Shown here one piece after another: positions 48,029 to 57,266 of a DNA stretch of 64,000 nucleotides. A model generated the notes under the pieces. That model was not told where the DNA came from. It saw nothing but the letters and a program-made list of their open reading frames with translations, and did no database searches. A program made the translations under genes and the position numbers. The DNA comes from Nocardioides sp. (GTDB lineage: Bacteria > Actinomycetota > Actinomycetes > Propionibacteriales > Nocardioidaceae): positions 1 through 64,000 of the forward strand of contig JAUYLL010000132.1 in the NCBI GenBank assembly GCA_030698375.1, read 5' to 3'. Each line of letters opens with the position of its first letter. Position 1 is the stretch's first letter.

Positions 48029-48062
48029 AAAAAAACCCCTCGGCCGTCGGGCAGGCGAGGGG
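48029..48062 (-). terminator. Attenuator terminator upstream of ilvB
   Basis: Minus-strand stem CCCCTCG / CGAGGGG with a 13-nt loop and a run of seven Ts (GGGGTTTTTTTG), 45 bp before the ilvB start and 25 bp after the leader stop codon. This is the only other strong U-run terminator besides the one before cimA. Confidence 0.85.
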
Positions 48063-48087
48063 TGACGCGTGTGCTGCGGCGGTGCCG

Positions 48088-48129
48088 TCAGCCTACGCGT
48101 CGCAGGGGTACGAGGAGGTGTCCACGCAT
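48088..48129 (-). CDS. ilvB leader peptide (MRGHLLVPLRRVG)
   Basis: Thirteen codons ending in TGA. Leu-Leu-Val, Leu and Val codons are concentrated in the middle and end, just before the attenuator. A TTGACG element 30 nt upstream is a possible -35 box. It resembles ilv leader peptides of other actinobacteria in kind; conservation was not tested. Confidence 0.7.
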   Translation of the reverse strand: MRGHLLVPLRRVG

Positions 48130-48207
48130 GGTCCTACGGTCGCCGGGCACCCGAGGGTGCGTCAAGGAAGTATGGCGAGCGTCTCAGGGAGAGATACGAC
48201 GGTCCCG

Positions 48208-48657
48208 TCAGATGGACGGCGCCGAGGGGTCCCCCGGCCTCGGGGCCAGCACGAGGTCGGCGATCGGCCCGGGGTTGTGGGCGACCTCCCAGCGGAAGCC
48301 GTCGGGGTCGGCGAAGTACCCGGCGTACCCGCCCCAAGAGCGTCGTACGGCGGACTGGACAAGGTCCGCGCCCGCGCGGGCGGCCAGGGCGAGCACCTCG
48401 TCGACCTCGGCCTGCGTGGCGACGTTGTGGGCGAGGGTGAACGGGGCGAGGCCGGGCCCACTGCGCAGGGGCCCGACCTCGACCTCGAACGCCGCGGCGG
48501 ACCACAGCGACAGGAGCAGGTGCTCCCCCGTCCGGATCATCACGACCTCGTCCGGCACGTCGACCTCCGCCGTCCACCCCAGGCCGTCGAGGTAGAAGGC
48601 GCGGCTCGCACCGAGATCAGCCACCGCGAGCGTGACCAGGCTGATGCGCGGGTCCAC
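48208..48657 (-). CDS. VOC (glyoxalase/dioxygenase-fold) protein
   Basis: 149 residues from a GTG at 48657. Vicinal-oxygen-chelate fold: ISLVTLAVADLGASRAFY, LGWTAEVDVPDE, and the C-terminal YAGYFADPDGFRWEVAHNP with the metal-ligand glutamate. Substrate unknown. It follows ilvD by 17 bp in the same direction, probably read-through cotranscription. Confidence 0.87.
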   Translation of the reverse strand: MDPRISLVTLAVADLGASRAFYLDGLGWTAEVDVPDEVVMIRTGEHLLLSLWSAAAFEVEVGPLRSGPGLAPFTLAHNVATQAEVDEVLALAARAGADLVQSAVRRSWGGYAGYFADPDGFRWEVAHNPGPIADLVLAPRPGDPSAPSI

Positions 48658-48674
48658 GGAGAAGGTCCTGCGTG

Positions 48675-50354
48675 TCAGCCGCAGACCGCGCCGTGCGCGG
48701 CCGACTGGACGACCTTGGCGTACTTCCCGAGGACGCCGCGGGTGTACTTCGGCGGGTTCGGCTCCCACCCCTCGCGCCGACGGGCGAGCTCGGCGTCGTC
48801 GAGCGCCACGTCGAGCGTGCCGTGGGCGACGTCGAGACGGATCTGGTCACCGTCGCGCAAGAACGCGATCGGTCCGGCGTCGACGGCCTCGGGGGCGATG
48901 TGACCGACGCAGAGGCCGGTGGTGCCGCCGGAGAACCGGCCGTCGGTGACCAGGAGCACGTCCTTGCCGAGCCCGGCGCCCTTGATGGCGCCGGTGATCG
49001 CGAGCATCTCACGCATGCCCGGGCCGCCCTTGGGCCCCTCGTAGCGGATCACGACGACGTCGCCGTGCTCGATACGACCCTCCGAGAGGGCGTCCATGGC
49101 GGCCTTCTCACCGTCGAAGACCCGGGCCGGGCCCTCGAAGACCTCGTCGTCGAAGCCGGCCGACTTCACGACCGCACCCTCGGGCGCCAGCGAGCCCTGG
49201 AGGATCGTGATCCCGCCGGTGGCGTGGATCGGCTCGTTCAGGCGACGGATGATGTCGCCGTCGACGCTGGGCGGGGCGAGTGCCTCCAGGTTCTCGGCCA
49301 TGGTGCGGCCGGTGACCGTGAGGCAGTCGCCGTTCATCAGCCCGGCGTCGAGCAGCAGCTTCATGACCACGGGGATGCCGCCGACCTTGTCGACGTCGTT
49401 CATCACGTACCGGCCGAACGGCTTGAGGTCGCCGAGGTGCGGGACCTTCGCGCCGATCCGGGTGAAGTCGGCGAGGGTGAGGTCGACCTCGGCCTCGCGG
49501 GCGATGGCGAGCAGGTGGAGCACAGCATTGGTCGAGCCGCCGAGGGCCATCACGACCGCGATCGCGTTCTCGAAGGCCGGCTTCGTCATCACCTGACGGG
49601 CGGTGATGCCCTCGCGGAGCATCCCGACCACGGCCGCGCCCGACCGGTGGGCGAAACCGTCGCGCCGCCGGTCCACGGCGGGCGGCGCGGCCGAGCCGGG
49701 CAGCGACATCCCGATCGCCTCGGCCACCGAGGCCATCGTGTTCGCGGTGTACATCCCGCCGCAGGCACCCTCACCGGGGCAGATCGCGCGCTCGATGCGG
49801 TCGACCTCCTCGCGGGTGATCTTCCCGGCCAGGCACGCACCGACGGCCTCGAAGGCGTCGATGATCGTCACGTCGTGGCCGTCGACCTGACCGGGCATCG
49901 TCGAGCCGGCGTAGAGGAAGACGCTGGCGAGGTCCAGGCGCGCCGCGGCCATCAGCATGCCGGGGAGCGACTTGTCGCACCCGGCCAGCAACACGGAGCC
50001 GTCGAGACGCTCGGCCATCATCACGGTCTCGACCGAGTCGGCGATGACCTCGCGGCTCACCAGCGAGAAGTGCATGCCCTCGTGACCCATGGAGATGCCG
50101 TCCGAGACCGAGATGGTGCCGAACTCCAGCGGGTAGCCACCCGCGCCGTGCACGCCGTTCTTCACCGCCTTGGCGAGGCGGTCCAGGGAGAGGTTGCAGG
50201 GGGTGATCTCGTTCCAGGACGAGGCCACCCCGATCTGGGGCTTGGCGAAGTCCTCGTCCCCCATGCCGACGGCGCGGAGCATTCCGCGCGCGGCGGCCCT
50301 CTCGAGTCCGTCGGTGACGTCGCGGCTGCGGGGCTTCAGGTCGTGCTCAGGCAT
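48675..50354 (-). CDS. ilvD: Dihydroxy-acid dehydratase
   Basis: Fe-S dehydratase, third step of Val/Ile synthesis. From the ATG at 50354 ([16 protein letters not shown]) it has 559 residues. Cluster cysteines lie in [25 protein letters not shown] and [15 protein letters not shown]; the C-terminal catalytic segment is [22 protein letters not shown]. The frame continues to 50429 without conserved sequence. No leader peptide was found in 50355-50551. Confidence 0.97.
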   Translation of the reverse strand: MPEHDLKPRSRDVTDGLERAAARGMLRAVGMGDEDFAKPQIGVASSWNEITPCNLSLDRLAKAVKNGVHGAGGYPLEFGTISVSDGISMGHEGMHFSLVSREVIADSVETVMMAERLDGSVLLAGCDKSLPGMLMAAARLDLASVFLYAGSTMPGQVDGHDVTIIDAFEAVGACLAGKITREEVDRIERAICPGEGACGGMYTANTMASVAEAIGMSLPGSAAPPAVDRRRDGFAHRSGAAVVGMLREGITARQVMTKPAFENAIAVVMALGGSTNAVLHLLAIAREAEVDLTLADFTRIGAKVPHLGDLKPFGRYVMNDVDKVGGIPVVMKLLLDAGLMNGDCLTVTGRTMAENLEALAPPSVDGDIIRRLNEPIHATGGITILQGSLAPEGAVVKSAGFDDEVFEGPARVFDGEKAAMDALSEGRIEHGDVVVIRYEGPKGGPGMREMLAITGAIKGAGLGKDVLLVTDGRFSGGTTGLCVGHIAPEAVDAGPIAFLRDGDQIRLDVAHGTLDVALDDAELARRREGWEPNPPKYTRGVLGKYAKVVQSAAHGAVCG

Positions 50355-50551
50355 GGGCAGGAGCCTACGCGCCGAGGAACCGGGCCCCACCGTGGTCCCA
50401 GCACCAGCGGCCGGCGGCCAGACGAGCACCGCTTCTTCCCAGCCTGTTCACGTGCGTGTCACGCAATGTTGACGGTGTGGACCTCAGCCGCCCCTAGCGT
50501 GGTGTTCCGGTCGCTGGCAACACCCGACGAGACGACCGCTCGGAGGACGTC

Positions 50552-50869
50552 ATGGGTCTAGGGACACACATCCGCCACCACGTCGCAGCGACGACCCCGC
50601 TCACCGCGGCGCTCGTCTGGTCCCGCGGCTGGGGCGAGCGGGCCCAGGAGCGGGCACGGCGCAACGCCATGGTCGCGACGAACGAGCTGATGGCCCGCCG
50701 GCAGGAGCGCGAAGACGTCGACGAGTTCCTCGTCCGCGCCCATGCCCGCCACCACGCCGCCGCCGGCCACCGTCACCAGGCCCACCGGCAGGACCACCGG
50801 GCCCCCCACACGCGGCACGCGGCACCTCCCGTGCCGTCCGAGCAGCACCCCGCGGCGGCCCAGGGCTGA
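50552..50869 (+). CDS. Small His/Ala-rich hypothetical protein
   Basis: 105 residues from an ATG behind CGGAGGA. Hydrophobic patch near the N-terminus (AATTPLTAALVWSRG), then a basic helix and a C-terminal half very rich in His (ARHHAAAGHRHQAHRQDHRA). TTGACG lies about 70 bp upstream as a possible promoter. No family recognised. The ribosome site and the forward-strand position between divergent and same-direction genes support it as real. Confidence 0.65.
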   Translation: MGLGTHIRHHVAATTPLTAALVWSRGWGERAQERARRNAMVATNELMARRQEREDVDEFLVRAHARHHAAAGHRHQAHRQDHRAPHTRHAAPPVPSEQHPAAAQG

Positions 50870-50944
50870 CCGGCACCCGTCGACCCGCCGCCCGGTCAGC
50901 GAGCACTCGAGCCGGCGTACGGCGGGGCGCGGCAGACTGAGGCC

Positions 50945-51877
50945 ATGTCCCAGCGCGCTCTCTACGACGCTCCCGACGATCCGCGCCGCGCCGGCGAAAC
51001 GGATGGCGAGCTGTCCCTCCGCTTCTACGACGTCGTCTCCCGGGACGGGACCCGGCTGCGAGCCTGGACCAACGACGCCGACGGCCCCGTGGTGCTGCTG
51101 TGCAACGGACTGGGTACCAACCCCTACGCCTGGCCTGCCCTGCTGCGACGCGACTGCGGCGTGCGGGTCGTGTCCTGGAACCACCGTGGAGTCGGCGGCT
51201 CGGAGCGACCGGCCGACCCTGCGCGCGTGCGAGTGGCCGACTTCGTCGAGGATGCGCTCGCGGTGCTCGACGACGCCGGCCTCGACCGGGTGCCCGCCCT
51301 CGGGTGGTCGATCGGCGTCAACACGATGTTCGAGCTCGCGCTCATGCACCCCGACCGGGTCGCGGGGCTCTTCGCCGTCTGCGGGGTCCCCGGGGGGACC
51401 TTCGCCTCGATGGGTGCCCCGATCTTCCTCCCCCGGCCGGTCCGCCGGCCCCTGACCGTCGGCCTGACCTCGCTGCTCGAACGTGCCGGGAGCGCGCTGA
51501 CCCCGGTGACGTCCCGGCTGCCGGTCGGTCCACGCGGTGCGTGGGCGCTGGCGCACAGCGGGTTCATGCTGCCCGGCGCGGACGCCGACGACGTCGCCCG
51601 CGCGGTCCGGGAGTTCCTCACGACCCCGATCGACTGGTACATGCACCTCGCGCTCGCGGCGTCGCGGCACCGGCGGGTCTCGCTCCGTGGGGTCCGGGTG
51701 CCGACCGCGTTCGTCGCCGGCAAGTGGGACGTCCTGGCGTCCTCCCACGACATGCGCACGGCCGCCGAGCGCATCCCCGGCGCCACGTACGCCGAGCTCC
51801 CCGCCAGCCACTTCGTCCAGCTCGAGCGGCCGCACGAGGTGCACGAGCAGCTGCTGGCGTTCCTCGCACACACTTGA
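50945..51877 (+). CDS. Alpha/beta-hydrolase
   Basis: 310 residues of alpha/beta-hydrolase fold: oxyanion-hole strand VVLLCNGLGTNPYAWPALL, VVSWNHRGVGGSERP, nucleophile elbow ALGWSIGVNTMFELAL, and the catalytic histidine in LPASHFVQLERPHEV. Substrate unknown (ester, lactone or epoxide). It precedes the sugar-dehydrogenase-like lipoprotein by 20 bp, so the two may be cotranscribed. Confidence 0.88.
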   Translation: MSQRALYDAPDDPRRAGETDGELSLRFYDVVSRDGTRLRAWTNDADGPVVLLCNGLGTNPYAWPALLRRDCGVRVVSWNHRGVGGSERPADPARVRVADFVEDALAVLDDAGLDRVPALGWSIGVNTMFELALMHPDRVAGLFAVCGVPGGTFASMGAPIFLPRPVRRPLTVGLTSLLERAGSALTPVTSRLPVGPRGAWALAHSGFMLPGADADDVARAVREFLTTPIDWYMHLALAASRHRRVSLRGVRVPTAFVAGKWDVLASSHDMRTAAERIPGATYAELPASHFVQLERPHEVHEQLLAFLAHT

Positions 51878-51897
51878 GCCGTTCGTAGGTTGGGGAC

Positions 51898-53031
51898 ATG
51901 ATCCGTCGCGCACGTCCCGTCCTCGCCGGTCTCGCACTCGTGCTCGTGGTGGGTGCCTGCGGCACCGAGGACCCGACCCCAACGCCGGGCGAGCGCTCCG
52001 ACTCCCCCTCCCCCACTGACGCCGAGGACCCGGGCGTCTCCGAGGAGACCGGTCCGGTGACACCGCGGATCACCGGCGACGCCGCCACCGGCCTGCAGGC
52101 CCCGTGGGGACTCGGATTCCTGCCCGACGGGACCGCGCTGGTGACCGAGCGCGACACGGCGCGGGTCCTCGCGGTCACCGACGACGAGGTCCGGGTGGTA
52201 GCCACCCTCGAGCAGGCGGCACCCCGGGGCGAGGCCGGGCTACTCGGGCTCGCGGTCTCCCCGACGTACGACGAGGACGAGCTCGTCTACCTCTACCTGA
52301 CGACCGAGCAGGACAACCGGGTCGTCCGCGCGACCTTCGACGGTGACCGGCTCGGCACGCCCGAGGTCGTGCTCGAGGGCATCCCGAGCGCCTTCATCCA
52401 CGACGGCGGCCGGATCCGGTTCGGCCCCGACGACATGCTCTACGTCGCCACCGGCGATGCCTCAGAGCCGTCCCTGGCACCCGACGCCGGCTCGTTGGCC
52501 GGCAAGGTCCTGCGGATCACGCCCGACGGCGACCCGGCCCCCGACAACCCGGACCCCGACTCACCGGTGTGGACCGTGGGCCACCGCAACATCCAGGGCC
52601 TCACCTTCGACGACGAGGGACGCCTGTGGGCCAGCGAGTTCGGTCAGGACGCGTTCGACGAGGTGAACCTGATCGAGGCCGGTGAGAACTACGGCTGGCC
52701 CCAGGTCGAGGGCAAGGGCGACATCGACGGGCTCCGGGACCCCGCGCGCCAGTGGCCCACCTCCGAGGCGTCTCCCTCCGGCCTCGTCTTCCACGAGGGG
52801 TCGCTGTGGATGGCTGCGCTGCGTGGCCAGCGCCTGTGGCAGATCCCGGTGCGCGCGGACGGGTCGACCGGGCGCCCGGTCCCCCACTTCGTCGGGGACC
52901 ACGGTCGCTTGCGCACCGTCGAGGTGGCCCCCGACGGGAACCTGTGGCTGACCACCTCGAACCGCGACGGGCGCGGGGACCCAGGGAGGCAGGACGACCG
53001 GATCCTGGTCGTCGAGCTCACCCGCGACTGA
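51898..53031 (+). CDS. PQQ-type sugar dehydrogenase-like lipoprotein
   Basis: Six-bladed beta-propeller of the soluble glucose/sorbosone dehydrogenase family, 377 residues. Lipobox VVGACG at residues 17-22 after a basic N-terminus, then an acidic Pro/Thr linker. The domain carries FLPDGTALVTERD, PSAFIHDGGRIRFGPDDMLYV, GHRNIQGLTFDDEGRLWASE and ENYGWPQVEG, typical PQQ-site stretches. It is probably anchored outside the membrane. Its 3' end overlaps the convergent S-component gene by 14 bp. Confidence 0.9.
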   Translation: MIRRARPVLAGLALVLVVGACGTEDPTPTPGERSDSPSPTDAEDPGVSEETGPVTPRITGDAATGLQAPWGLGFLPDGTALVTERDTARVLAVTDDEVRVVATLEQAAPRGEAGLLGLAVSPTYDEDELVYLYLTTEQDNRVVRATFDGDRLGTPEVVLEGIPSAFIHDGGRIRFGPDDMLYVATGDASEPSLAPDAGSLAGKVLRITPDGDPAPDNPDPDSPVWTVGHRNIQGLTFDDEGRLWASEFGQDAFDEVNLIEAGENYGWPQVEGKGDIDGLRDPARQWPTSEASPSGLVFHEGSLWMAALRGQRLWQIPVRADGSTGRPVPHFVGDHGRLRTVEVAPDGNLWLTTSNRDGRGDPGRQDDRILVVELTRD

Positions 53032-53842
53032 CGTCGGCGGGATCCGCCGCCCCCTCGCGCACCACCCGCGCCCGGCGCGACGCGCGCCGGAGGGTGGCCA
53101 GCACGGCAGGTCCCAGCAGCAGCACCATCGCCGTGGTGGTGATCGCCCGGCCGGTGTCCCAGCTGCCGGTCGAGGTCAGCAGCGTGTAGACGACGAAGCG
53201 CACGAGGTTCTCACCGATCGGGTCACCGGGGACGTAGGAGAGCCCGCCCTCGTGGCCGGGCACCAGGATGCCGAGGGTGTAGGGCCAGCTGGCCATGTTC
53301 ATGACCAGGCCGTAGGCATACGCCGCGACCACGCCGTAGGCCACCAGCAGCGCGAGCTCGGCGCGGCCGCGCGCACGTGGCAGCAGGCCGGCGCCCATGC
53401 CGACCCAGGCGGCGGCGAGCATCTGGTACGGCAGCCACGGCCCGACACCCGCGGTCACCAGGGCCGAGGCGAAGAGCGAGGTGCAGCCCAGCACGAACCC
53501 GAACCCCGGTCCGAACACCCGGCCACCGAGGATCAGCAGGAAGAAGACCAGCTCGACGCCCGCGACGCCCGCGCTGGCCCCGCGGAGCACTGCGTTGACC
53601 GCGGTGAGCACACCGAGCATCGCCAACGCGCGGGAGTCCATCCCGCCCTCCGTCAGCTCGGCGAGGACGACCACGACGACGACCGGGAGCAGCAGCAGGA
53701 AGATGAACGGCGGGTCGACGCGGTCGCCCGGCCGGGCCTGCAGGAGCAGCGGCCAGAGGAACATCATCAGGCCCGCCACCGTCGCGACGGCCAGCACGGT
53801 GCGCGAGCGCCACGACAGCGGCAGCGCCGCCGCCCGGCTCAT
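53018..53842 (-). CDS. ECF transporter substrate-binding (S) component
   Basis: 274-residue membrane protein with about six helices (VLAVATVAGLMMFLWPLLLQ, FIFLLLLPVVVVVVLAEL and others) and an S-component-like stretch GGRVFGPGFGFVLGCTSLFAS. It is the last gene of an operon with fused ATPases and EcfT, so it should determine specificity. Two upstream cobalamin riboswitches make a corrinoid or its precursor the likely substrate (inference). ATG at 53842 overlaps the ATPase stop by 4 bp. Confidence 0.85.
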   Translation of the reverse strand: MSRAAALPLSWRSRTVLAVATVAGLMMFLWPLLLQARPGDRVDPPFIFLLLLPVVVVVVLAELTEGGMDSRALAMLGVLTAVNAVLRGASAGVAGVELVFFLLILGGRVFGPGFGFVLGCTSLFASALVTAGVGPWLPYQMLAAAWVGMGAGLLPRARGRAELALLVAYGVVAAYAYGLVMNMASWPYTLGILVPGHEGGLSYVPGDPIGENLVRFVVYTLLTSTGSWDTGRAITTTAMVLLLGPAVLATLRRASRRARVVREGAADPADVSRG

Positions 53843-55458
53843 CCGACCCGCGCGAGCGCGTCGCGCACCTGGGCCACCGTGAGCCAACGCGGCCCGAGGA
53901 TCTTCGCGGTCTGCGGCGCGAACCCGGGCGACTCGGTGACGACCTTGGCGGCCGGGCCGCGGGAGACGACCTCCCCGTCAGCCAGCACGAGGGCGTCGTC
54001 GGACACGGCCGCCACGAACTCGACGTCGTGGGAGGCCACCAGCACAGCATGTCCCTCGGCGGCCAGCTCCCGCAGGACAGCGGCGAGCGCGGCCTTGCCC
54101 GGGTAGTCCAGCCCCCGGGTGGGCTCGTCGAGCACCAGCACGCGGGGCGAGGTCGTGAGCACGATGGCCAGGACCAGGGCCAGCCGCTGGCCCTCCGAAA
54201 GGTCGCGCGGGTGCTGGTAGGGGTCCACGGCCGGCACCAGGCGCTCGAGGAGCGCCGTGCACGTCCCGGCCTCGGCGTCGGCGGCCCGGTCCGCGGCGGC
54301 ACACTCCTCGGCCACCGTCTCCAGATAGAGCAGGTCAGCGGCCGTCTGCGGCACCAGCCCGACGCTGCGCCGTCGCTCCTCGGGGCCGAGGTCGCGCGGG
54401 TCGCCGGTCGCCACGCGAACGGAGCCCGCCGTACGCCGGCCGCTGCCCTGGAGCGCCCACAGCAGCGAGGACTTGCCCGACCCGTTGCGGCCCATGAGGC
54501 CGGTGACCTCGCCGGCCCGCAGGTCCAGGTCGACCCCGCGCACCGCGACCGTGCTGTCGTGCACGACGGTGACGCCGCGGGCCTGGAGCAGCACGTCGTC
54601 GGCGGCGCCGTCGGGCGGCTCGGTCACCGCGTCGCCGTCGCCCAGCCGCTCCCGGAGGTCGTGGGAGCGCCGGCGCGCGTCACGCACCGACAGGGGCAGC
54701 GGCTGCCACCCCGCCAACCGGCCGAGCTCGACGATCGGGGGCGCCACCGGGCTCGACTCGAGCATCCGCTGGGGCTCGCCGGCGGTCAGCCGGCCGTCAC
54801 CGTCGAGGACGGCCATCCGGTCCGCGAAGGGCACGACGCGCTCGAGGCGGTGCTCGGCCACGACGACCGAGACGCCGACGTCGTGGACCAGCCGGGTCAG
54901 GGTCGCGAGCACGTCCTCGGCCGCCGTCGGGTCCAGTGCCGAGGTGGGCTCGTCGAGCACGAGGACCCGGGGGTGGGTGGTGAGGACGGCGCCGATCGCC
55001 ACCCGCTGCTGCTGGCCGCCCGAGAGCGTACGCAGGTCACGGCCGCGGAGCTCGGGGATGCCTAGGAGGTCGAGCGTCTCCTCGACCCGACGGCGCATGG
55101 TGGCCGGGTCGTAGCCCAGCTGCTCCATGCCGTAGGCGAGCTCCTCCTCGACGGTGTCCGTGACGAAGCCGGCGGCCGGGTCCTGACCGACGGAGCCGAT
55201 CATGTGGGCGCGCTCCCGGGGAGGCAGGTGCAGGATGCTGCTGCCGTCGACGAGCACGTCGCCACGCAGGCTCCCGCCGGTGAAGCGCGGGACCAGACCG
55301 GTGAAGAGCCCCAGGAGCGTGGACTTCCCGACCCCGGTGCGACCCGCGACGAGCAGGAGTTCGCCCTCCTCGACCACGAGGTCGACGGCGTCGAGCACCC
55401 GCACCGGCTCACCCTGGTCGTCGTCGTAGTCGAAGGTGCACGACCTCAGCTCGATCAC
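53839..55458 (-). CDS. ecfA: ECF transporter ATPase, two fused ATP-binding domains
   Basis: 539 residues with two ABC domains. Domain 1: Walker A GRTGVGKST, signature LSGGQQQRVAIG, Walker B VLVLDEPTSALDP. Domain 2: Walker A GRNGSGKSS, altered signature LSEGQRLALV, Walker B VLVLDEPTRGLDYPG. This corresponds to EcfA and EcfA' in one chain. The GTG at 55458 overlaps the ecfT stop by 4 bp; the open frame further upstream is a shadow of ecfT. Energises uptake by the flanking T and S components. Confidence 0.93.
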   Translation of the reverse strand: MIELRSCTFDYDDDQGEPVRVLDAVDLVVEEGELLLVAGRTGVGKSTLLGLFTGLVPRFTGGSLRGDVLVDGSSILHLPPRERAHMIGSVGQDPAAGFVTDTVEEELAYGMEQLGYDPATMRRRVEETLDLLGIPELRGRDLRTLSGGQQQRVAIGAVLTTHPRVLVLDEPTSALDPTAAEDVLATLTRLVHDVGVSVVVAEHRLERVVPFADRMAVLDGDGRLTAGEPQRMLESSPVAPPIVELGRLAGWQPLPLSVRDARRRSHDLRERLGDGDAVTEPPDGAADDVLLQARGVTVVHDSTVAVRGVDLDLRAGEVTGLMGRNGSGKSSLLWALQGSGRRTAGSVRVATGDPRDLGPEERRRSVGLVPQTAADLLYLETVAEECAAADRAADAEAGTCTALLERLVPAVDPYQHPRDLSEGQRLALVLAIVLTTSPRVLVLDEPTRGLDYPGKAALAAVLRELAAEGHAVLVASHDVEFVAAVSDDALVLADGEVVSRGPAAKVVTESPGFAPQTAKILGPRWLTVAQVRDALARVG

Positions 55459-56579
55459 GACCTGCTCCTCTCGGGGTACGACGGTGCCGGTGCGACGAGC
55501 GCCGGTGCAGCAGCGAGGAGGACGGCCATCAGCAGCAGCACCGTCACCTGCGGGACCGCGGTCAGCGGTGGGTAGTTCGCGAGCATCGCCCGGTCGGCAC
55601 TGAGGATGACCAGCGTCGCGGTCGCGACGCCACAGGCGAGCACCCCGATCTCCGCGGGTGCCCACCGGTCCGGGCGGTACCGGGTACGGCGCACCCGTCG
55701 TCCGGCAGCCGCGATCCCCGTGCCGGCGAGCAGGCAGCCGAGCACCAGCAGCGGCACCCCGAGGTCGCCCTCCCCGGCCTGGTCCAGCAACGCGTAGATC
55801 CCCAGGCAGAGCCCGATCAGGCCCGCGAGCATCAGGGCACCCGTCGTACGGCGCTCGGCGGGGGTGGCCGTGCCGGCACGGCCGTAGCCGCGGGCGTCCA
55901 TGCCCGCGGCGAGCTGGAGGCTGCGGGCCAACGCGTCCTCCAGCACCGGGACGACGAGGCGCCGCAGACCCCGGATCCGCCCGGGCGGACCGCCGCGCAG
56001 CTCCTGCGCGCGGCGCACGCGGCGCACCGAGTCCGCCAGCTGAGGGATGACGGTGACCGCGACGACGACGGCGGTGCCGACCTCGTAGAGCGCCGGGGGC
56101 AGCGACTTGAGCAGCCGCTTGGGGTTGGCGAGCGCGTTGGCGGCGCCGATGGCGATCACGATGGTGGCCAGGCGCATGCCGTCGTACAGCCCGGCGAGCA
56201 CGGTCTCCTGGGTGATGGGCCCGAGCAGCACCACACCAGCCACCCAGTCCGGCAGCGGGACGGTCGGCAGGTCGAGCCAGACGACGGTGCCGTACCCGCC
56301 CCCGAGGAGCACCCGGAACACGACGCGCACCACGACGATGAACAGCCCGAACCACAGATAGAGACGGAACGAGCGCGCCCACGGGTGGTCGCCCCGCCGT
56401 TGCGCGACGACCCACGCGGCCGCGGCGACGAGCAGGAGCAGCACGAACGGGTTGGTGGTGAAGGACGCGGCGGCCGCGAGACCGATCGCCCACCCCCACC
56501 AGGCCGCCGGGTGCAGCTCGCGCGGCAGCCGCCGGGCACGGGGCCCGGCGGCTGCCTTCTCGCTCGTCGCGGTGGTCAC
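55455..56579 (-). CDS. ecfT: ECF transporter transmembrane (T) component
   Basis: CbiQ/EcfT family, 374 residues, long for the family. Hydrophobic helices flank a cytosolic coupling region containing the AAGMDARGYGRAG motif (Ala-Arg-Gly coupling signature) and LLKSLPPALYEVGTA. The extra C-terminal part contains additional helices. A GTG start follows the SCO2322-like gene directly (3 bp). Its first 18 codons are duplicated without a start codon at 58733-58788. Confidence 0.92.
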   Translation of the reverse strand: MTTATSEKAAAGPRARRLPRELHPAAWWGWAIGLAAAASFTTNPFVLLLLVAAAAWVVAQRRGDHPWARSFRLYLWFGLFIVVVRVVFRVLLGGGYGTVVWLDLPTVPLPDWVAGVVLLGPITQETVLAGLYDGMRLATIVIAIGAANALANPKRLLKSLPPALYEVGTAVVVAVTVIPQLADSVRRVRRAQELRGGPPGRIRGLRRLVVPVLEDALARSLQLAAGMDARGYGRAGTATPAERRTTGALMLAGLIGLCLGIYALLDQAGEGDLGVPLLVLGCLLAGTGIAAAGRRVRRTRYRPDRWAPAEIGVLACGVATATLVILSADRAMLANYPPLTAVPQVTVLLLMAVLLAAAPALVAPAPSYPERSRS

Positions 56580-56581
56580 GA

Positions 56582-57259
56582 TCAGGCCGTCCCGGTCCCC
56601 CGGCGACGGCGTACGGCGGCCCCGATCGCGAGCGCGGCGAGCAGACCGAGCAGCACCAGCGGCACCGCCAACGGCAGGCCCCCGCCCTCGGACGCGGTCG
56701 GAGCCGCGGCGGACTCCTCGACGGCTCCGGGCTCGGCCTCGTCCGCCTGCGTCTTCCCAGCGTTCGGCGTGGCCGAAGCACTCGCCCCGACCACTGGCGG
56801 GGCGATCCCGGGAATGTCGCGCTCACCACCGCTCTGCCACGCCAGTGCGATGGACCCACCGGCCGGAATGCGCAATCCGACGATGCCCACGCTGGCGTAG
56901 CTCCAGGTCCCGGACTTGCCGTCGGACCAGAACAGCCCCCAGTAGGCGTTGACCGGTGGGGTCTTCACGCAGGGGTCGGAGGCTGGCGCCCCACTCACCC
57001 GACACACGAAGCCCGGGTCGCGCTGGACGTAGTCGATCGGGTGCCCGACGCCCGACACGATCTCCGACCCCACCTTGCCCCCGCCCTCCGTGGCGCACGC
57101 CGAGGACAGCGCCCCACCCAGCCCACGCGCGTCGACGACGACGCTCACCCCGTCGCTGGGACCGCAGACGGCCGCGGCCGCCGGCCCCCCAAGGGGGCCG
57201 ATCAGCACCGCAGTCATGGTGAGCACCCCCACAACCACCCCCGCGACGAGCCTGGGCAT
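56582..57259 (-). CDS. Secreted, membrane-anchored SCO2322/DUF4430-like protein (copy 1)
   Basis: 225 residues: signal peptide (about 1-29), a beta-rich domain with cysteine pairs (AVCGPSDGVSVVVDARGLGG, DPGFVCRVSGAP, YWGLFWSDGKSGTWSYAS, GGSIALAWQ), an Ala/Glu-rich linker, one C-terminal helix (LPLAVPLVLLGLLAALAIGA) and RRRRG. The pattern resembles DUF4430, the C-terminal domain of transcobalamin and intrinsic factor (inference), and streptomycete proteins named after SCO2322. Starts 7 bp after the toroid lipoprotein gene and is followed by ecfT. Role proposed: extracellular corrinoid capture. Confidence 0.82.
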   Translation of the reverse strand: MPRLVAGVVVGVLTMTAVLIGPLGGPAAAAVCGPSDGVSVVVDARGLGGALSSACATEGGGKVGSEIVSGVGHPIDYVQRDPGFVCRVSGAPASDPCVKTPPVNAYWGLFWSDGKSGTWSYASVGIVGLRIPAGGSIALAWQSGGERDIPGIAPPVVGASASATPNAGKTQADEAEPGAVEESAAAPTASEGGGLPLAVPLVLLGLLAALAIGAAVRRRRGTGTA

Positions 57260-57266
57260 GGTCACG

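Noticed and set aside
50355-50551. Leader peptide and attenuator before ilvD
   Set aside because: No short frame with branched-chain codons and no U-run hairpin was found there, unlike upstream of cimA and ilvB.
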